Positions 62,292 to 64,000 of a stretch of DNA of 64,000 nt are shown piece by piece. The notes beneath the pieces are model-generated. The model did not search any database and had not been told where the DNA came from. It was given only the letters and a program-made list of their open reading frames with translations. Position 1 is the stretch's first letter. Each line of letters opens with the position of its first letter. Source of the stretch: Otis tarda (lineage: Eukaryota; Chordata; Aves; Otidiformes; Otididae); contig CM048552.1 in the NCBI GenBank assembly GCA_026413225.1, forward strand, positions 200,335,553 through 200,399,552, written 5' to 3'. The position numbers and the translations under genes were made by a program.

Positions 62292-63040
62292 AAATCATAA
62301 AATCATAGAATGGTTTGGGTTGGAAGGGACCTTTAAAGGTCCTCTAGTCCAACCCCCCTGCAAGGAGCAGGGACATCTCCAACTAGATCAGGTTGCTCAG
62401 AGCCCCGTCCAACCTGGCCTTGAATGTTTCCAGGGATGGGGCATCCACCACCTCTCTGGGCAACCTGTGCCAGTGTTCACCCTCATTGTAAAGAATTTCT
62501 TTCTTATGTCTATTCTAAATTACCCTCTTTCAGTTTAAAACCATTACCCCTTGTCCTATCATAACAGGCCCCGCTAAAAAAAAAAATCTGTCCCTGTGTT
62601 TCTTATAAGGCCCCCTTTAAGTACTGATAGGCTGCTATAAGTTCTCCCCAGAGGTTTCTCTTCTCCAGGCTGAACAACCCCAGCTTTCTCAGCCTGTTCT
62701 TACAGGAGAGGTGCTTCAGCCCTCTCATCATCTTGTGGGCCTCCTCTGGACTCGCTCCAACTGGTCCATGTTCTTCTTATGTTGGGGGCTCCAGAGCTGG
62801 ATGCAGTACTCCAGGTGGGGTCTCACCAGAGCAAAGTAGAGGGGCAGAATCACCTCCCTCGACCTGCTAGCCACGCTTCTTTTGATGTATCCCAGGATGC
62901 TGTTGGCTTTTTGGGCTGCAAGCATGGATTGCCAGCTCATGTTGAGCTTTTCATCCACCAGTACCCCCAAGCCCACCACACAGCTTGGTGTCACATTCAA
63001 ATTTGTTGAGAGTGCATTCGATCTCACTGTGTCACTGATG
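62292..63040 (-). mobile_element. CR1 LINE 3' half of a rearranged element
   Basis: Reverse-complement CR1 from octamer tail (62293-62312) and full 3' UTR into the ORF2 C-terminal region (LERVQRR near 62728-62760, [19 protein letters not shown] near 62800-62860, LGVLVDEKLNMSW near 62925-62970). At about 62970 it jumps over some 180 bp to the region around the RT catalytic motif, where the FADD box has decayed to FECD (63000 area). The right edge, about 63040, meets a plus-strand CR1 piece. Confidence 0.95.
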
Positions 63041-63060
63041 AATGAGTGAAAAGTCATGGC

Positions 63061-63280
63061 AGTCAGGTGAAGTCCTTGGCGACTGGAAAAAGGGAAATAT
63101 TGCACTCATTTTTGAAAAGGGTAGAAAGGAGGATCCTGGGAACGACCTGTTAGCTCAATCTCTTTTCCAGGGAAGATCTTGGAACAGAACTGTCTAGAAG
63201 CTATACTAAAGCATGTGAAGGACAGGGAGGTGATTCAAGATAGCCAGCATGGCTTCACCAAGGGCAAGTCTTGCCTGACA
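63061..63280 (+). mobile_element. CR1 LINE RT segment, inverted within the element
   Basis: A plus-strand piece of CR1 ORF2 at the start of the RT domain. Landmarks are the GDWKKGNIA-type run (63075-63105), the 'gggtagaaaggaggatcctggg' phrase and the [13 protein letters not shown] equivalent at about 63243-63280. Stops and frameshifts are present. In the full element this segment lies between the flanking minus-strand pieces, so its orientation is the anomaly rather than its position. Confidence 0.88.
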
Positions 63281-63283
63281 TAC

Positions 63284-63715
63284 CCGTAGAAGCCCCTTTT
63301 ATTACTCCTTGCATCCCTTGTCAAGCTGAGCTCCAGTCATGCCTTGGTGTTCCTGATCCCATCCCTACACAACGGGGCAGTGTCCCTATACTCTTCCCAG
63401 GATACCTGTCCCAGCTTCCACCGCCTGTGCATTTCTTCCTTGCCCATTAGTTTCACCAGCAGATCTCTACTCATCCACACCAGTTTCTTGCCTTTCTTTC
63501 CTCATTTCTTACCTGAGATTTGAGAGCTCTTGCACTCTGTGCAAACCATCCTTAAATATCTGCCAGCTCTGTTCTGCTCCCTTGTCCCTGAGGGTAGTTT
63601 CCCAGACAGTCCTATTGACTAACTCCTTGAAGAGATGGAGGTTTTATTTCCTGAAATTCAGGGTCCTGGCTTTGCTCTTTGTCCCATATCCCTCAGGACT
63701 GCAAACTCCACTAGT
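63284..63715 (-). mobile_element. CR1 LINE ORF2 endonuclease-RT linker segment
   Basis: Minus-strand CR1 ORF2 upstream of the RT domain. Recognisable translations on the minus strand are LVNRTVWETTLRDKGAEQSW (about 63565-63625), MSRDLLVKL (about 63440-63470), WKLGQVSWEEYRDTAPLCRD (about 63355-63420) and NKRGFYG (about 63284-63305). It is the 5'-most CR1 segment seen in the window and the right-hand part of the rearranged element at 62292-63715. Confidence 0.82.
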
Positions 63716-64000
63716 ACTAAAAATAGGACGTGAAAGAAATCTTTGGATACATGCTAATAGAGATGAAATGGGAACATGTGCTTACAAAAATAGCAGAAAG
63801 TTAAAAAAGATGATACATGTTTCAAAATTCTGAGATTTTGACATGTGAAAGAAGGGACAGTAGATTACAATGTGTGTGAGTAACAGCGGAGGCATTCTAG
63901 CTCCAACAAAGTGAACTGCAAACATTTTAATGACTCAACCATTCAATCCTGGATGAATAAAAACAATTTTGGACCACAATCTTCAATAAATTGTAGGTAT
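63716..64000. other. Unique DNA at window end
   Basis: No recognised repeat or gene in the last 285 bp. Confidence 0.45.

Overview
This is nuclear DNA of a bird, almost certainly a neoavian. The evidence is many CR1-type LINE copies with the avian 3' end (tandem ATTCTATG octamers and a conserved 3' UTR), two families of avian-type endogenous-retrovirus LTRs, an AT-rich unique background and no bacterial-type coding density. I find no host protein-coding gene, rRNA, tRNA, CRISPR array or operon. The open frames are short, unlinked and repeat-derived or chance, so the window reads as intergenic or deep intronic DNA.

Layout. 1-18.6 kb: mostly unique AT-rich DNA with an old LTR fragment (1830-2335), a TCTATC microsatellite (5099-5230) and four CR1 remnants of different ages. 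18.6-21.4 kb: the best-preserved CR1 (open frame 18739-19437), a head-to-head pair of CR1 pieces (20064-20450) and a complete solo LTR with 5-bp target duplications (20815-21432). 26.7-30.8 kb: a nested cluster in which a 1149-bp LTR splits a CR1, followed by a second-family solo LTR (29321-29898) beside another CR1, and a plus-strand CR1. 34.1-42.9 kb: further CR1 copies, an 842-bp LTR, two ancient CR1-like fragments, a long CR1 keeping the RT FADD motif (39848-40840), and two copies of an unclassified LTR-like repeat. 48.2-49.3 kb: a complete 1135-bp LTR with TSD, CCAAT, TATA-like and AATAAA signals. 49.3-62.3 kb: largely unique, with faint CR1 and L2-like remnants. 62.3-63.7 kb: a CR1 whose middle reverse-transcriptase section is inverted.

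Nothing here works together as a pathway. The content is a layered record of retrotransposition: ancient CR1/L2 pieces, then avian CR1, then LTRs that cut into or abut CR1 copies. The most useful observations are the LTR with a duplicated polypurine tract still attached, the internally inverted CR1, the unclassified repeat pair, the degenerate tandem array inside one LTR family, and the strong minus-strand bias of CR1. Boundaries of old repeats are approximate because they were judged by eye without a repeat library.
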